Of a stretch of 64,000 nucleotides of DNA, positions 61,160 to 64,000 are shown piece by piece (position 1 is the stretch's first letter; each line of letters opens with the position of its first letter). The stretch covers positions 3,207,001-3,271,000 of the forward strand of contig NC_134031.1 of NCBI RefSeq assembly GCF_964204645.1, read 5' to 3'. The position numbers were made by a program, and so were the translations under genes. Below the pieces are notes generated by a model. The model did no database searches. It was not told the origin of the DNA and was given only the letters and a program-made list of their open reading frames with translations. The DNA is from Tubulanus polymorphus. Taxonomy: Eukaryota > Nemertea > Palaeonemertea > Tubulaniformes > Tubulanidae.

Positions 61160-64000
61160 CTTGTCCATGCTTTTCTATTGTGGATATCATCACGCTACAA
61201 TATGCCCAAAACTGCGCCGTCTGACGATGATCCTCTGTCACTGACGGCACGTATTGAAGGTGTATATAGATGTAATAACGAGTGTATATGATATAAAGCA
61301 TCTACCTCTTCACAATACACTATTTCTCGTATACCATTGCACGAACGTTTGCGCACAACTTCAAATTAACCTTGAAACATATGCCCGAGTCTTACTTTAC
61401 TTACTTACGTTACTTACTTATATATGTTGCGTTTGTTTCGCCTTCCTGGTTTAGCGTATATACAGATATACAGATATTTAGTACCCATGCATCTTTTGCT
61501 TCACGTCGTGGCTTTGAAATCTTGTTGTGTATATATTCGTCAAATAAGCGGTGAAAAAATTTAAGCGGTTTGTTAATTACTGTTTAAGGAATTATTATAG
61601 CGCGATTTGAATAGTAGACAATCGGTAATCGATGAAAAGCGATTTCGATCGTGCGTATTGGTTTACAATATTACAGAATCGATGGGCAATCCAGTTAGTT
61701 TCTCGATCATATTGTATATGCATATCTTTATACTTGAAGATGTAAACAAACTAATTACTTAGGCTATAACGGGTAGAGTACCAGATATAAATAGTTAATA
61801 ATACCTTGTGATTTTATATCATCGGTTTCTATTTTAATGATCTGACATTAATAATGGACTGTTTTCCTATTCCGGGAATATAATAAGATAGGTAGGTAAA
61901 GACATTAAAAAGATTATTTTTTCGAATGGCGGTCAAGAACTAGAAGGGGGTTAGTTAGACATAAACGATGCAAGTCATTCTTGGTACGAGTTAATGGGTT
62001 TCAATTTGGTAACAAATCGATCTGGCCTCTGCTGTGACCCGTTTCACAAAACGGATTCAACGTTTCGTCTATCTCTGAGCTCGGTAAAGATTCTAGAATT
62101 TCCTTTCAACTACGGGTCACAAAGAAGCCACATTCCTCGCCGCCTTCGGATCGCCAACAGACGCGCGTGTGTTCGTCGTCTGTCCTCAACACAAGAAGAA
62201 TCGTTTAATATATGAAAATCGCCCGGTTCGCGTTCGGGAGCACGGCTTATTCAGTATGCAGTAGGCATCCATATGGCCGCTCAAACGAACTGGTTGCCAG
62301 TGAACGAACATTTCCCGCCAACCGAGTGCTGAACACACTCTCAACGTTTCTCTCTCCGACATTAATTATACATTTCCACAGATTCGCTGCTGCTATATTT
62401 CATAGCACTATATCGCCGGGACGGGAGCTGCGCGAAAACCATCGCACATTTTAGGATTATACATACGTACGTATGTCGTCGTATTATACGCCATATTTGG
62501 ATTCGAAAACGGACACGACCTGAGATCGCCGACGCGACAAATGTCTGGATTTATTCAATCGTTATCAGCTTATTTCGTGTATTTTGCTGTGGCCTCAATG
62601 GCGTGATTCGAAATGGAAGCGTATCGCTTTGAACGTTTTAGTGCCTTTCTTTTCGCGGTCGAATAACCGCCTTTTCGTGTATCTTAGAAATTCGGTCTCG
62701 TTAATTCTCCGGTCAATTCGTTTTTAACGAATTCCTTTGTAAATTCTATATCTACGCGTATTTAACTATGCAAATATTGTCACAAATTCAGATTAATTTC
62801 GGTATAGTAAAATCATATATGAAAGTCGTTGTATCATAATATCGTACGCCATATACGTATATGTATATATATATTATTCGTACAGGCGCGATAATCATAA
62901 TTTAACTGGCATATTATTTCAACCGTTATACGCTACACATATGAGACAATCATAAACTAATCGATACTTATATACTACAGATGTGTCACATGATCTAATT
63001 CATTTTCGACAACCGGACGGAAGTAAACTAAACTATATAGTAATGGGGCGCTAATTGCGCGTCTAATTTTCTAGGTGTCAACCGCCGATGCAAATTTTCC
63101 ATTGGGCATATAACTGAATCTACGTGATTTTTCTTTTGAAAATATCATCAGGCATTCGCCGCAAGGCAGTAACCGGACTGCGGTTTAGTTTCTCGATCGG
63201 ATATTTACACGAAACAGTTGGTCGAAGCCCTTCTCGATGTATAAGCTTAACACCAACGATTAGGTTACTAATTAGGCGTTTTGCTCGAGATAATATAGTT
63301 GCATAGTGATATTTCATTCCTAAAATCATTTTTGATATCTTTTTGCCATTTTTGTTAAGCTACTTAATATGATAGAATTGATAACAGTAGTATTAGATAA
63401 TATATTCTATTGCGTGATAATCTCTAAAAAGGGTTCATAATGGTTTGCATAAAAACTACAACGGAGGCTAGAATTATTTCGTATTATCGACGATAGTTTA
63501 TCAACCGAACAAATTGACAAAAATGCTTCTAAATGTCTTTATCTAGAGTATGTTTGTTCTACGTCGACAAACATAGATTAGCTATCGTAATCGGTTTTCG
63601 GGATATGAATATCGTACTTGGTCTTAGAAAAAGCTTGGAGTAAACACTCTTGTCAGAATGGTTACTCCAAGGAAAACTACATTCTCATAAAAGCCCTTGC
63701 TGTACGAGTATGCGCTGTCAATTTGGCAAGGTTTCACAGCAATGTCTTTCTTTCAATAGTCAACAGATCGGGTTCTAATTTTAAAAATTGGTTCTTTCTT
63801 TTGAACAGCCACTCGGCCAAAAAATTGGACGAAACGCAACAGCCCACAGTGTAAACACATTTAAACCCATATTGCGGAGGCATTACTAAGTTATTAAGAT
63901 GTGTTCCGATTAACTTCGAACTTCGTCTACAAATTAGGATCGGATATTAGGTGTTATATGGAATGTTTGAAGATTGCTGTGTGAGCGGTTCAAGGAAATA
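61160..64000. other. AT-rich, no gene seen
   Basis: Contains TTACTTACTTACG repeats near 61396-61420 and several TATATA tracts. GGAGTAA...TTACTCC near 63636-63668 can form a short hairpin. No exon supported. Confidence 0.5.

Overview
The window is animal nuclear DNA, most likely from a marine invertebrate. Coding exons are short and separated by GT-AG introns of about 0.1 to 1 kb, most of the sequence is non-coding and AT-rich, and there are long TA and TCTCTCCC satellites and several diverged interspersed repeat families. The cadherin and the MSANTD3-type gene are metazoan families. The gene style and short inverted-repeat elements suggest a lophotrochozoan (mollusc, annelid or relative), but I cannot fix the species. 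There is no sign of bacterial, viral or CRISPR content.

Layout. 1-20.5 kb: no gene I can assemble. It holds repeat families, two TA microsatellites, a possible non-coding first exon (about 11.62-11.87 kb), an AT-biased open frame on the minus strand (9.73-10.04 kb) and a few orphan exon candidates. 20.58-28.43 kb: one complete cadherin gene on the plus strand, with TATA box, signal-peptide exon, 12 coding exons (2,487 nt, 828 aa, all splice phases agreeing), transmembrane segment, stop and poly(A) signal. 28.4-57.8 kb: mostly repeats and apparent intron. Phase-0 exons at 29.75, 34.66 and 56.98 kb may belong to one long plus-strand gene for a Ser-rich disordered protein; only the 56.98-57.59 kb exon is strong. 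58.2-60.3 kb: a complete four-exon minus-strand gene for a Myb/SANT-like protein of the MSANTD3 type (321 aa), convergent with the 57 kb gene. 60.6-64 kb: one copy of the main repeat family, then AT-rich DNA without a recognisable gene.

The cadherin is a single-pass surface protein with five cadherin repeats, a membrane-adjacent alpha/beta domain and a short Cys-rich tail without an evident catenin-binding region. The MSANTD3-like protein should be nuclear. Nothing links the three genes functionally. The most unusual items are the cadherin architecture, a repeat family of at least seven copies with internal near-CRE motifs (two copies in cadherin introns), a fold-back element carrying tRNA-type B-box sequences, and a 240 bp pure pyrimidine tract.
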